Source: CAYZXK01 sp964482395
GTDB lineage: Bacteria > Planctomycetota > Phycisphaerae > UBA1845 > Fen-1342
Assembly (NCBI GenBank): GCA_964482395.1
Contig: CAYZXK010000085.1
Span: forward strand, 8,401 to 72,400
Direction of reading: 5' to 3'
DNA: 64,000 nt
The notes under the pieces were generated by a model. That model had not been told where the DNA came from, made no database searches, and saw nothing but the letters and a program-made list of their open reading frames with translations. Made by a program: the position numbers and the translations under genes. The number at the start of each line of letters is the position of its first letter. Position 1 is the stretch's first letter. Of the stretch, positions 44,010-52,774 are shown piece by piece.

Positions 44010-44405
44010 TCAAGCATCTTCCAAGTCGCTTTCCTCCTCGGGTCGGAAAATGAACTCCACTCCGACCAGGTAGCCCACGTGGGCCCGGGTGCAGTGCCGC
44101 ACGATGGCATGCCCATAGCAGCTCATCTGCGGCTGGTGGATGGCCAGTGAGACGATCGTGTCCTTGGGAATCGGCCGACGCGATCGCATGGCCAGTCCGT
44201 GGGGGCTCAGGTTATGCAGCGTGGCCAGCACATGCCGTTCGCCGTAGCAGTTCTCCGGTAGCCACACCTCCACCGTTCCGGGGAACGGCCAGCGCTCCTC
44301 GCGACGCTGACCGGGGTGACGCTTGGGGATGGTCTTGACTTGGTACGACTCCACCAGGTCACGGATGGCCTGCGGAGTGAGCTTGACGATTTCCTCGGCA
44401 TCCAT
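44010..44405 (-). CDS. PilZ domain protein
   Basis: This 131-aa protein has an N-terminal helix and a PilZ domain. The QRREERWPFPG arginine motif, a NLSPHGLAM loop equivalent to (D/N)xSxxG, and the closing GYLVGVEFIF strand are all present, so c-di-GMP binding is likely. ATG at 44405 is chosen for GAGGT 8 nt upstream; upstream in-frame starts add an unrelated Cys-containing stretch. The acidic C-terminal tail is EEESDLEDA. It stands alone. Confidence 0.82.
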   Translation of the reverse strand: MDAEEIVKLTPQAIRDLVESYQVKTIPKRHPGQRREERWPFPGTVEVWLPENCYGERHVLATLHNLSPHGLAMRSRRPIPKDTIVSLAIHQPQMSCYGHAIVRHCTRAHVGYLVGVEFIFRPEEESDLEDA

Positions 44406-44813
44406 GTTGCTGACCTCGCAGTGCATACACTGCTCCGGCCCGCTTCCAAGCCGGGCGATGTACTCATCGGACCGCCGTCGGCCCGGAATCATTTCGGGCC
44501 GGCTTACCGGACGCTGGCCGGGCGGCCCGCGACTGGTGGGCGCCCGGCGTTCTGATAATGGCTGCCGATCACAGGCTGCGGGAAGACCCGGCCCCTGGGC
44601 CTCCGCCCGGCCGAGGAGCCCCAGTCTCGGGTGAATCGACCTTCGGGCTGGCCGGCTCGGACAGTCGCCCGGTGGGGGCCGGCATTACCGGTCCCCGCCC
44701 GGATTTCTCCGGAGGAGTTGGCAATCGGGGGCCGGCATTTGTGATAGTTCACCTAGCCTTCCTGCCTTGACCGGCTGACTGCCGCATGTTCGCCAACCTT
44801 GGGGAGAGAAGAC
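44406..44813. other. Intergenic region between divergent PilZ and metalloprotease genes
   Basis: About 400 GC-rich bases. Promoters for the divergent flanking genes are expected here. GTGATAGTTCAC (44740-44751) is a small near-palindrome. No ORF here has coding features. Confidence 0.35.
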
Positions 44814-46025
44814 ATGCGGCTTCTGATAACTGCTTTGCCCTTGCTGGCGATCGGTCTGGCCGGCTTGGGTTGCGGCCCGGAATTCGGCTCATCGGGCGAG
44901 GACGACCTTTTCACTGCGGTAACCGGGCTGGCCGAAACTGGAGAGAGCGATCCGGCTGTTCCGACCGGTCGAATGCTCGACGGGGCCACGGTGGTGGCGG
45001 GATCGCTGGCCGGCGACGACGACTATCAACTCATCGAGCTGGGGCCCGCCCAGGCGGGGCAGCGCTGGATGGTGACCGACGCCAGCGGTCTGTTGACCAA
45101 TAATCCCTTCCTGGTGGTTTTGCTTGATTCGAAATACGACCTGCTGTACCGGCAAATCGTATCCAGCCGCTGGCCGCTGGAGCATGTGCTGCGGGCCGAT
45201 ACTTCAACGTTGTACCTGGGCGTGATGCCCTCGTACGCCACCGCCGACGGCGGGTTTCGGTTTTCGGTCAGTCGGGAGAGCGGCGTGACCGTCCCGGCCC
45301 CTCGGGGTCAGCTAGTGTGGCTGAATTTCGGTGGGGGGCAGGAGGTCCGGGTCCAGGGTCGCCGCGGCATTTCCTTCCCGGCCTTCGACTCCGGGCGGCT
45401 GGGGCCTGCGTATGCCGGGGCGACTGAGACCGTCAAGGCGGCCATCGTGTCGGCCATGCGAGAAGATTATGCGGCGTACAATGTCGTTATCCTGACCTCC
45501 GACGAGGGTCCGGCCCCGGACCAGCCGCATGCCACTTTGCATTTCGGCGGGGTGGACAACCTACTGCTGGGGCTGGCCGACAACGTGGACCAGTACAACG
45601 CCGACCCCTGGCAAACCGCGATCATCTATGTGGACGGATTTGCCGACTTCTCGGTCATGAACCTGACGGCCGAGGAGATGGGCCAGATGATCGGAAACGT
45701 AGCCAGCCACGAGCTGGGCCACCTGCTGGGTCTTTTCCACACCCGCGTTCCGGCCGACCTGATGGACACTACCGGGACTGCCTGGGACCTGGCCGGTGAT
45801 CAGAGCTTCACCCGGGCCGAGCTGGAGCAGAGCGTCTTCGCGGTGGGCTTCGAGAACTGCCCGGTCAAGCTGGCTCAGACGGTCGGCCGCATGCCCCAGG
45901 CGAAGGGGGAGCACTTGGCAAGAGCCATGGGGGCCGCAAAAATGGAGCAGAAAGCGAAGTTGCGCGCCCTGGTCGAACAGGAACTGCAAACCCGTTGCGG
46001 GACCTGTCTGGAGCTGGATCGCTGA
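44814..46025 (+). CDS. Lipoprotein metzincin-type zinc metalloprotease (first of pair)
   Basis: This 403-aa protein has a lipoprotein signal (IGLAGLG-C20). Residues ~60-155 form a PPC-like beta domain. The C-terminal half is a zinc protease with the metzincin motif H299-E-x2-H303-x5-H309 in SHELGHLLGLFHT, preceded by a strand VVILTSDEG and followed by DLMDTTG, a probable Met-turn. It should be lipid-anchored and face outward. ATG at 44814 lies behind GGGGAGAG. Paralogous to the next gene. Confidence 0.85.
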   Translation: MRLLITALPLLAIGLAGLGCGPEFGSSGEDDLFTAVTGLAETGESDPAVPTGRMLDGATVVAGSLAGDDDYQLIELGPAQAGQRWMVTDASGLLTNNPFLVVLLDSKYDLLYRQIVSSRWPLEHVLRADTSTLYLGVMPSYATADGGFRFSVSRESGVTVPAPRGQLVWLNFGGGQEVRVQGRRGISFPAFDSGRLGPAYAGATETVKAAIVSAMREDYAAYNVVILTSDEGPAPDQPHATLHFGGVDNLLLGLADNVDQYNADPWQTAIIYVDGFADFSVMNLTAEEMGQMIGNVASHELGHLLGLFHTRVPADLMDTTGTAWDLAGDQSFTRAELEQSVFAVGFENCPVKLAQTVGRMPQAKGEHLARAMGAAKMEQKAKLRALVEQELQTRCGTCLELDR

Positions 46026-46060
46026 GCGGGCCGGCGCGTCCTGATTACGGAGGAAATCGG

Positions 46061-47173
46061 GTGGGTCGGTTGCGGGCAAGAGCGTTGACCACACTGGGGG
46101 TTTTGTTGCTGGGGTTGTTGGGCTGTCCCCTTGCCCCCGTCAGTTCCAAGACCGGTGCCGGCGACGAGCAGCCACCGCTGCTGGACCGAGCCAATAACGC
46201 CAGTCTCAACACGGCCACCGCCCTGCCCATCGGCTCCAGCGGGCAACTCGAGTTTCGCGGGTCGATTCAGGATGGCGATATCGACGTGTACAACCTGGGC
46301 GAGCTGCAAGTCGGCGACGAGCTGCGGGTAGACGTGCAGACCATCAGCGGTAACCTCGATCCGGTCGCGGCCATCTTCGACAGCCGCGAGTATCTGGTCG
46401 CGTTCAACGATGACCGCGAGGCGGACAGCAGCGACCTGGACCCGCTAATCGACTTCGTGGTCCCGGTTCAGTCCGATAACTATTACCTGGGCATCATCGC
46501 CTACCCGGGCAGTAATACGTCGGGCGAGTATCAGGTGAGCATAACCATAGTGCGTCAGGTGGGGGTGCCGGAACCGGAAGGCCAGGTGGTTTTTCTGGAC
46601 TGGGACGGCGGCCAGGACATCGTGATCCCCAACGTGGGGGTATTCGACTTGCCGCCGTTCAGTGCCGCGGACGTTGGCCTGCCGGCTGGCCTGACCGAAT
46701 TGCTCAAAGACCGGGTGCAGCAGATCGTGGAGGACCGTTACGCCGGCTTCGACCTGATCTTGCTGAACTCAGACGATGACCCGGAGCCGACCGGCCCGCA
46801 CTCCACGGTGTATTTTGGCGGGTCTCATCCCCAGGCGTTTGCGATCTCGGAGCAGGTGGACTCCTGGAACCAGGATCAGAGCGATAAGGCCATCGTGTTC
46901 ACCGGCGGATATCGCGGGGCGTTCGTGGTCAACCCCAGTTTGGGACAAATGGCCCAGGCTCTGGGCAACACCGTGGCTCACGAGGTCGGACACCTCCTGG
47001 GACTGGTACACACGGCGGACTGCAACGATCTGATGGACACCACCTGCGCCAACGAGCGGATCCTGTCCGCTCAGCAGTTTTCCACCGCCCCCCTGGATGA
47101 CTCGGTATTCCCGTTTGGCTACCAGGCCGCCCGGGAAGTCTTGGCCTGGGTACTGGGGCTGGCGGGCCTGTAG
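46061..47173 (+). CDS. Lipoprotein metzincin-type zinc metalloprotease (second of pair)
   Basis: This 370-aa paralogue of the preceding gene has lipobox LLGLLGC (C22) and a clear PPC domain at ~45-165 (GSIQDGDIDVYNLGEL, YYLGIIAYPG). The protease motif is H307-E-x2-H311-x5-H317 (AHEVGHLLGLVHT) with a DLMDTTC Met-turn. GTG at 46061 is set by GGAGG 7 nt upstream, 35 nt after the first gene's stop, so the two are co-transcribed. The GPHSTVYFGG and QPHATLHFGG regions align between the two. Confidence 0.86.
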   Translation: MGRLRARALTTLGVLLLGLLGCPLAPVSSKTGAGDEQPPLLDRANNASLNTATALPIGSSGQLEFRGSIQDGDIDVYNLGELQVGDELRVDVQTISGNLDPVAAIFDSREYLVAFNDDREADSSDLDPLIDFVVPVQSDNYYLGIIAYPGSNTSGEYQVSITIVRQVGVPEPEGQVVFLDWDGGQDIVIPNVGVFDLPPFSAADVGLPAGLTELLKDRVQQIVEDRYAGFDLILLNSDDDPEPTGPHSTVYFGGSHPQAFAISEQVDSWNQDQSDKAIVFTGGYRGAFVVNPSLGQMAQALGNTVAHEVGHLLGLVHTADCNDLMDTTCANERILSAQQFSTAPLDDSVFPFGYQAAREVLAWVLGLAGL

Positions 47174-47260
47174 CGGCACCGGCCCAGGCAAATGCAGACT
47201 GGGGCCCAGATAACCGATGCTAACTGACGGGGCGCCGCAAGCCGGCGGCGAGCGGATCAT

Positions 47261-47827
47261 ATGAGCCCTGAGCAGGAAAGCCCGCCCCTGGCCACGGCCG
47301 ACGAGATCGAAGCCGCTTTGGCGGAAGCCGAAGCCCGGGCGGCCGCCATTCCCAGCCTGGACCAGGATACGCAGGCCCCGGTGGTGCGTATTCCGGTCGA
47401 GGCTCAACGGCTGGCTCCGCTGCCACGACCGAGTGCGTCTAATCCCGCAACGCCCGACACGGCCCAGCCGTCCGGGCCGATGGCCCCAGAGTCGACGGCG
47501 CCACCGGCCCCGAGCGAGTCAGCCAAGGCCCCTGCGGTCTCGGTCGGGTCGGCGCGGCGACTGGCCAGCCTCCCGTATCGCGTCGCAGATCGCGTCCTTT
47601 GGGCGCTTAATCTTCCGTTCGGGTGGGTTCCGCTGTCGGCGCGTCGCCTGATCGGCCCACTGGCCATCGCCACGATTGTCACCTCGCTGGCGGCGCTGTT
47701 CCTGTTGCCGCTGATTTACCCGCCCCGGCCGCTGGTGCCCAAACCGACCCCGCCGGCCGCGGCCAGCCCGGAGCCGGTGGAGCAACCTGCCGCCCAGGGG
47801 CACCACCGAGAATCGTCCGGCCACTGA
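47261..47827 (+). CDS. Hypothetical single-pass membrane protein
   Basis: This 188-aa protein has a Pro/Ala/Ser-rich, low-complexity N-terminal ~95 residues, an intermediate segment with basic and hydrophobic residues, one strong transmembrane helix (LIGPLAIATIVTSLAALFLL) and a Pro-rich tail. No family is recognised. It follows the metalloprotease pair by 87 nt and might be cytoplasmically oriented before the helix. Coding potential is moderate because composition alone could keep this frame open. Confidence 0.5.
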   Translation: MSPEQESPPLATADEIEAALAEAEARAAAIPSLDQDTQAPVVRIPVEAQRLAPLPRPSASNPATPDTAQPSGPMAPESTAPPAPSESAKAPAVSVGSARRLASLPYRVADRVLWALNLPFGWVPLSARRLIGPLAIATIVTSLAALFLLPLIYPPRPLVPKPTPPAAASPEPVEQPAAQGHHRESSGH

Positions 47828-47878
47828 CCGGCCGAAAAGGACCGGGGGGGCACCTTGCTGCCGGGCGGCTTACTGGCT

Positions 47879-48517
47879 TCAGTCGGCACCCACTAGGGTT
47901 TTGACCCGCTGGACGGCGCTGGCGGCGTCGTAGCCGTAGGCGTCGGCCCCGATCTGGCGGGCGAACTTCTCGGTCACCGGCGCGCCGCCAATGATGGTCT
48001 TGATGCGCCCGGCCAGTCCCTGCTGCTTGATGAGATTCACGACCGCCGCCATGCCGGGCATGGTGGTGGTCAGCAGGGCGGACATTCCGATAACCGGGGC
48101 ACCCTGCTCGCGGGCAGTTTCGACGAATCGTTGCGGGGGTACGTCGGTGCCCAGGTCGACGACCTCAAACCCAGCTCCTTTGAGCATGATGCCGACCAGG
48201 TTCTTGCCGATATCGTGCAGGTCGCCCTCCACCGAACCAAGCACCACTTTGCCCCGGGTTGGAACTCCCTCCTGGATCAGCAGCGGCTTGAGCTGCTCCA
48301 TGCCGGCGTTCATGGCCTGGGCTGCCAGCAGTACTTCCGGCAGGTAGAATTCGTGCGACTGGAACAGCTCGCCGACCCGGTTCATGCCGGCAATCAGCCC
48401 CTGGTCAAGGATCTGCCTGGCGGGCAGGCCCTGCCCGATCGCTTGGCGAGTAAGCTCCGCCACCCGCTCGTCCTGGCCGCCCAGAAGGCTATCCACTATC
48501 TCCGCTAAGATGTTCAC
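47879..48517 (-). CDS. Corrinoid (methyl-cobamide) protein
   Basis: This 212-aa protein has an MtbC/MttC-type cobalamin-binding module: an N-terminal helical bundle (LFQSHEFYLPEVLLAAQAMN) and a Rossmann domain with the base-off/His-on B12 motif D99-L-H101-D-I-G104, then GMSALLTTTM and IIGGAPVT. It carries the methyl group from the adjacent MttB-family enzyme. Gene order (methyltransferase first on the minus strand, 15 nt apart) makes an operon. No corrinoid activator or MtbA partner is in the window. Confidence 0.94.
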   Translation of the reverse strand: MNILAEIVDSLLGGQDERVAELTRQAIGQGLPARQILDQGLIAGMNRVGELFQSHEFYLPEVLLAAQAMNAGMEQLKPLLIQEGVPTRGKVVLGSVEGDLHDIGKNLVGIMLKGAGFEVVDLGTDVPPQRFVETAREQGAPVIGMSALLTTTMPGMAAVVNLIKQQGLAGRIKTIIGGAPVTEKFARQIGADAYGYDAASAVQRVKTLVGAD

Positions 48518-48532
48518 CTTGGATCTCCCGTC

Positions 48533-49993
48533 TCACAGGTCCTGGTGGGGCAAACGGTCCATGCCGTAACGGCGGGCTTCACGCTGCATAAGCTTGGTCA
48601 ATTCGGTCCGCAGGTCGGCGGGCAGCTCGGGTGGCTGATACTCCGCGAGCAACCGCTCGACTTCTCGTCGGGCGCGCTGGTGGAGACTGAGCCCCCCGTC
48701 CTCCAGCCAGCGTGCCCGATTGGCCCGGTCGATGACCGGTCCGGGCCGGTAGTGCTCGAGGTTGAGATACCGGCGGGTATGTGGCGAGATCAGCAGATGC
48801 TTGGTTTTGAGCAATTCCTGGAACCGGGGCAGGGCTGGGAAGTCCTCCCGAGGCTGGATGCCGGCGGCCAGTCGCAGAGCCAGCCCGCAGATTTCGTTGT
48901 CCAGCACCAGCTTTTCCAGGCTCAGGGAGCTTTCGAAATCCAGCATCCCCGGGCCGGAGACGCTGTTGATCCCGGCCAGGGCCGCCAGCGCCGCGCCGAT
49001 GCCGGTCTCCAGCCCGTCCTGGGCGTCCAGTTGCTTGCCGTCGCTCAGCGCGATGTAGGCCTGGGTCGGCAGCCCCAGGTGCTTGCCGATCTCATTGTAG
49101 GCGCAGTCGATCATCATGGTTTCGATCGCGCCCATGGGCGTGGTTTCGTAGCGGACGTCGAAAATCGCCGGCGAGCCGCCGTAAAGCACTGGCGCGCCGG
49201 GCTGCGTCAATTGACTGATGACGACCCCGCTGAGGGTCTCCGCGGTATGCTGCACCAGCGTTCCGGCCAGGGTCACCGGGGCCACGAAGCCGGACAGCGG
49301 CATCGAAATGAACTCGACCGGAATCTGGTGCCGGGCGCAGTCCACCAGGTTCTGCGAAGTCACGTCGCTCCATTTCAGCGGAGCGGTCGGGCAGCAGGAG
49401 AAGATGGTCAGTGGCCGGGCCGCCAGTTCCGCTTGGCTACCGCGTACCGCGAGCTGGAGGTCCCGCATGATGTTGAAGCTGTCGATGGTGAATGCGCCGG
49501 TCACCACCGGTTTGCGGCAATGCAGCAGGCTCAGGAACAGCCGGTAGCTGTCGGAGATGTTCTGATGCACGTCGCTGGGTACCAAAGCGGTGCTTTGGGC
49601 CGCCAAGTGGTCCAGCCGGCTGACGAGCTTGGCATATCGGACGTAGTCGGCGGTGGTCGCGGGGCGGATGGTAAGGGTCTGCGAATCCAGGACGTTGATT
49701 GCCGCCGAACCGGGCGTGAAGTACACGTTCCAGCCCGACAGGTCGTGGCTTTGCTGTCCGAACAGATCATAGAGCTTCACGCTGCGCGGCGCGGCCGCCA
49801 GGGCCCGGTCGATGATCTCATCGCTGAAAAACGCCCGGTTGCCGCCGCGATCCACCTTCAGACCATGGTCGGACAACATATCCAGGATTCCCGGATTGTG
49901 GATTTCGACGCCCAGCTCGCGCAGTATCTGGCGTGCTTCGGTCAGGATCTGCCCGATCAGCTCGTCGCTGAGGAATCTGACTGTAGGACGCAT
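48533..49993 (-). CDS. MttB-superfamily corrinoid methyltransferase without pyrrolysine
   Basis: This 486-aa protein is a trimethylamine methyltransferase (MttB)-superfamily member. The TIM-barrel blocks FTPGSAAINVLDSQT, TIFSCCPTAPLKWS and ETTPMGAIETMMIDCAYNEI are typical. The reading frame has no in-frame UAG, so this is a non-pyrrolysine homologue, of the kind known to demethylate glycine betaine or other quaternary amines. Substrate cannot be named. ATG at 49993 lies behind AGGAG; the gene is divergent from the sigma factor cluster. Confidence 0.9.
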   Translation of the reverse strand: MRPTVRFLSDELIGQILTEARQILRELGVEIHNPGILDMLSDHGLKVDRGGNRAFFSDEIIDRALAAAPRSVKLYDLFGQQSHDLSGWNVYFTPGSAAINVLDSQTLTIRPATTADYVRYAKLVSRLDHLAAQSTALVPSDVHQNISDSYRLFLSLLHCRKPVVTGAFTIDSFNIMRDLQLAVRGSQAELAARPLTIFSCCPTAPLKWSDVTSQNLVDCARHQIPVEFISMPLSGFVAPVTLAGTLVQHTAETLSGVVISQLTQPGAPVLYGGSPAIFDVRYETTPMGAIETMMIDCAYNEIGKHLGLPTQAYIALSDGKQLDAQDGLETGIGAALAALAGINSVSGPGMLDFESSLSLEKLVLDNEICGLALRLAAGIQPREDFPALPRFQELLKTKHLLISPHTRRYLNLEHYRPGPVIDRANRARWLEDGGLSLHQRARREVERLLAEYQPPELPADLRTELTKLMQREARRYGMDRLPHQDL

Positions 49994-50117
49994 AAAACCG
50001 CTCCTGGTTTGGCTCCGGCGCTGCCCGGGAGCCGTTACGACCGCACATAATACGCCAAACTGAGGCGCCGTCGAACTTTTTGTGCCTCTGGCGCGACTTG
50101 GGAATTGGAGAACGTCG

Positions 50118-50636
50118 GTGACGGACGCGGCTGTCGGGCGGCTGGAAGCACTGTACCGGGAGCTGGGGCCCAGCCTGTGGGCGTATCTGCGACGCCGGTC
50201 GCCAGACGCACAGGCTGCCGACGACCTGCTTCAGGAGACGTTTCTCCAGGCCGCTCGGCGGGCCGAGCGTCTCCGCGAGGCGACCTCCGCCCGGGCTTGG
50301 CTGTTCGCCATTGCCCGCAATCTGGCCGCGACTGCCCGGCGGCGACGACGAGAAACCAGGTCGCTGACCGCTGAGCCGCCGGCCGCTGAAGCGGCCGAGG
50401 ACCCGCGCCTGGAAGCGGTCCGGGCGGCCCTGGCAGAGCTGCCCGGCACGCTCAAAGAGGCGCTGGAGCTGCGACTGCACAGTCAGTTGAGCTACGCGGA
50501 AATCGCGGAGGTGCTGGCCATTCCGATCGGTACCGTGCGCTCGCGGCTGCACTCCGCGTTGCGGCGGCTACGCGAAGTCCTGGTGTCGGCGGAGGAACGG
50601 CGGTCTCGGCGGGCCGCGATTCGCCCCGATCCATGA
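50118..50636 (+). CDS. ECF-type RNA polymerase sigma factor
   Basis: This 172-aa protein has sigma region 2 (LWAYLRRRSPDAQAADDLLQ and SARAWLFAIARNLA) and region 4 (LSYAEIAEVLAIPIGTVRSR) joined by a short linker, the layout of ECF sigma factors. GTG at 50118 is preceded by GGAG. The next gene, 10 nt downstream, encodes a short protein with one transmembrane helix that fits an anti-sigma factor, and a lipoprotein follows, making a three-gene unit. Target promoters are unknown. Confidence 0.9.
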   Translation: MTDAAVGRLEALYRELGPSLWAYLRRRSPDAQAADDLLQETFLQAARRAERLREATSARAWLFAIARNLAATARRRRRETRSLTAEPPAAEAAEDPRLEAVRAALAELPGTLKEALELRLHSQLSYAEIAEVLAIPIGTVRSRLHSALRRLREVLVSAEERRSRRAAIRPDP

Positions 50637-50646
50637 GGCCAAGAGG

Positions 50647-51165
50647 ATGGATACACAGACCCTGGAACGACTCCTGATGGACCGAGCACTGGGGGTGTTG
50701 CCGGCGGACGTGGAGGCTTTGTTGGCGGCTTACCTGGAGCAGGAACCATCCGCGGCGCAGCGGGCCGGCGAGTTTGCCCGGGCGGCTGCGGCGGCGCGTC
50801 GCCTGCTCCACTCGGACGCCCCAGCCTCGCTCCCACCCTTCCCCGCCGTTCGAATCCGGCACCTTCAGCGGACCCGTCGCCAACTCAGATGGATACGGAC
50901 GCTGGGTGGGCTGGCCGCCACGGTGGTGCTGGGCGTCGGGCTGGGGGTCATGTTCAGGGACTGGAGGGCGAGCCCCCCTTTGCCGGCCGGGCTGCCGGGG
51001 GCGAGCCAGGAACGCCAGTACGCGGGCGCGGCGCTGCTCCGGTCGGAAGGATTCTGGTCAGTCTCGCGGCTGCACGCTTGGGCCCGGCGGTCCGACCCGA
51101 GCCGTACAAGCAACTGGAGTTGGAAATCCACCGTCTCCAGACCCAAACTGGGAGGTGAGCTATGA
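50647..51165 (+). CDS. Putative membrane anti-sigma factor
   Basis: This 172-aa protein has an N-terminal ~75-residue cytosolic helical part (MDTQTLERLLMDRALGVLP), one transmembrane helix (LGGLAATVVLGVGLGVMF) and a ~65-residue outer tail. It lacks the HxxxCxxC zinc motif of classical ZAS anti-sigma factors. Assignment rests on position directly behind the sigma factor and on topology. The stop overlaps the next start by ATGA. Confidence 0.65.
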   Translation: MDTQTLERLLMDRALGVLPADVEALLAAYLEQEPSAAQRAGEFARAAAAARRLLHSDAPASLPPFPAVRIRHLQRTRRQLRWIRTLGGLAATVVLGVGLGVMFRDWRASPPLPAGLPGASQERQYAGAALLRSEGFWSVSRLHAWARRSDPSRTSNWSWKSTVSRPKLGGEL

Positions 51166-52592
51166 GAAGAGCAATTGCATTGGCCGGTGTTGCAACAATC
51201 TTGGTTCTTCCCGGGTGCATACCCGAGAAGCGGGTTACCTGGTCTCCGGATGGCCGCTGGGCCTTGGTCAAGGGTGGGGATGGTCTGTACCTGTGCGACG
51301 AATCGGGCAAGTTGTCTGAGCGACTGCTGGAGAACGTAGGCTCGGTGGCCTGGCTGCCGGATTCGCAGCGGATCGTTCTGTGCCGGGCGGTACTGGTTGA
51401 CGGCTGGGACCAGGTGACGCCAGTTCTGAGCCCCGCGCAGCAGGAGGAATTGCAGGCCCGGGCTCCCAACCTGCGTCGCGATATCCTCACCTACCGTGGC
51501 GACTGGAAAGAATTCAAGTCCAAGTCCCTGGACGGCCTGACCGGGGGCGAGAGCGCGGCTTTGCTGGTCTTGGTGCGCGATCAACATCCGGACGAGCTGG
51601 CCGAGAAGCTGGGGGAGAAGTGGGAGGAGCTTCGGAAGCTGCGACCGGCCGTCCATCTGCTCCAGCTTGGCACGGTCCGCGACGGCCGCTCACTCGAGCT
51701 GGGGGCGGTGCTGGCCAGGTCGGTCGATCCCTTCGAGGAGCTGCGGGTCTCGCCCAGCGGGAGGCTGGTGGCTTATGGAGGCCCAGCCGCAGGGAGCGAC
51801 CCCACTCGCCCGCTCTGGGTCCTGCCGCTGGATGGCAGCGCTCCGGCTCGCCTGGTCGCCGAGCGCACCGCGATGTTTTCGGACTGGTCGGCCGACAACC
51901 GCTACCTGGTTTACGCGACCACGAAGACTGCCGCTTCGAGCGAGGACGACCTGCGGCTGGGCGTAGTTGCTCGGCGGCGGGTCTGCGAGCCGGACGGAAC
52001 CTTGCTGGCAACCATGCCCGAGCCGGAGGAGTTGGCGGGAGTCGTCTTTCACAATCAGATGCGGGTCCGGTGTCTGCAGGATGGCCGGATTTTGTTTGCC
52101 AGTTTGGAGGTGGAGCTGCCCTGCGCCGCCAACGACATGCCGCAAAACGCCGGCCTTTTTGCCCTCGACCCGGCTCGCTTGCCAGGGATAACCCGGATGG
52201 TTCCGCGACAGGCGGCCCAGGAGCTGCCCGACGCGACCTTCCTGTTCGAGCCCAGTCCCGACCAGCAACATGTGGCCATTCCCGGCGGCGACGGCCGCAT
52301 CGCGGTGCTCGATCTGGCCAGCGGCGAGGTGTGGGAACTGGTGAGCGAGAGCGAGGTTGACCATCTGCGGACGCAACCGGCCTGGCGCCGGGCAGATGAG
52401 CTGTGTTTCGCGGTCGTGCCCGGGCCGCGGACCGCGAAGGGCCGACCGGAAATCGTGCTGGCCAAACTCGATTGGAAGACCCGCAACGCCCAGCGCCGGA
52501 TACTGAGCCAGGACTGGCCGCAGGAAGCCACCGTTGGGTTTCTGACCGAGGAACAAGCCCAGACTCGGCCGGTGGGGGATGATCGGCCGTAG
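51162..52592 (+). CDS. Lipoprotein with TolB-like beta-propeller
   Basis: This 476-aa protein has a signal peptide with lipobox ILVLPGC, then propeller-like repeats with the WSPDGRWAL and VAWLPDSQRIVL type blades and later VSPSGRLVAYGG and FSDWSADNRYLVYA. It is predicted to be anchored and exposed outside the cytoplasmic membrane. Translational coupling to the anti-sigma gene (ATGA) suggests it senses or transmits the signal for the sigma factor. No enzymatic motif is seen. Confidence 0.72.
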   Translation: MRRAIALAGVATILVLPGCIPEKRVTWSPDGRWALVKGGDGLYLCDESGKLSERLLENVGSVAWLPDSQRIVLCRAVLVDGWDQVTPVLSPAQQEELQARAPNLRRDILTYRGDWKEFKSKSLDGLTGGESAALLVLVRDQHPDELAEKLGEKWEELRKLRPAVHLLQLGTVRDGRSLELGAVLARSVDPFEELRVSPSGRLVAYGGPAAGSDPTRPLWVLPLDGSAPARLVAERTAMFSDWSADNRYLVYATTKTAASSEDDLRLGVVARRRVCEPDGTLLATMPEPEELAGVVFHNQMRVRCLQDGRILFASLEVELPCAANDMPQNAGLFALDPARLPGITRMVPRQAAQELPDATFLFEPSPDQQHVAIPGGDGRIAVLDLASGEVWELVSESEVDHLRTQPAWRRADELCFAVVPGPRTAKGRPEIVLAKLDWKTRNAQRRILSQDWPQEATVGFLTEEQAQTRPVGDDRP

Positions 52593-52774
52593 GGTGCCGC
52601 AGCCACGGCCTGGTCCGACCGGTCAATTCCGTCGGGGCAAGACAACCGGGCCGCGCTGTGCTATTCTGTCACCAAAGCCGGACGAAGGTCGACGGTGGCG
52701 TCGGACTGGCTGGTCCGACCCGCCGCGTTCATACGGTCCGGGCGGGAGTTTGAGCCCCAGCGCGGCGCACGAGC

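Noticed and set aside
48533..49993. Pyrrolysine codon in the MttB homologue
   Set aside because: The frame is open without an internal TAG, so it is a non-Pyl member.
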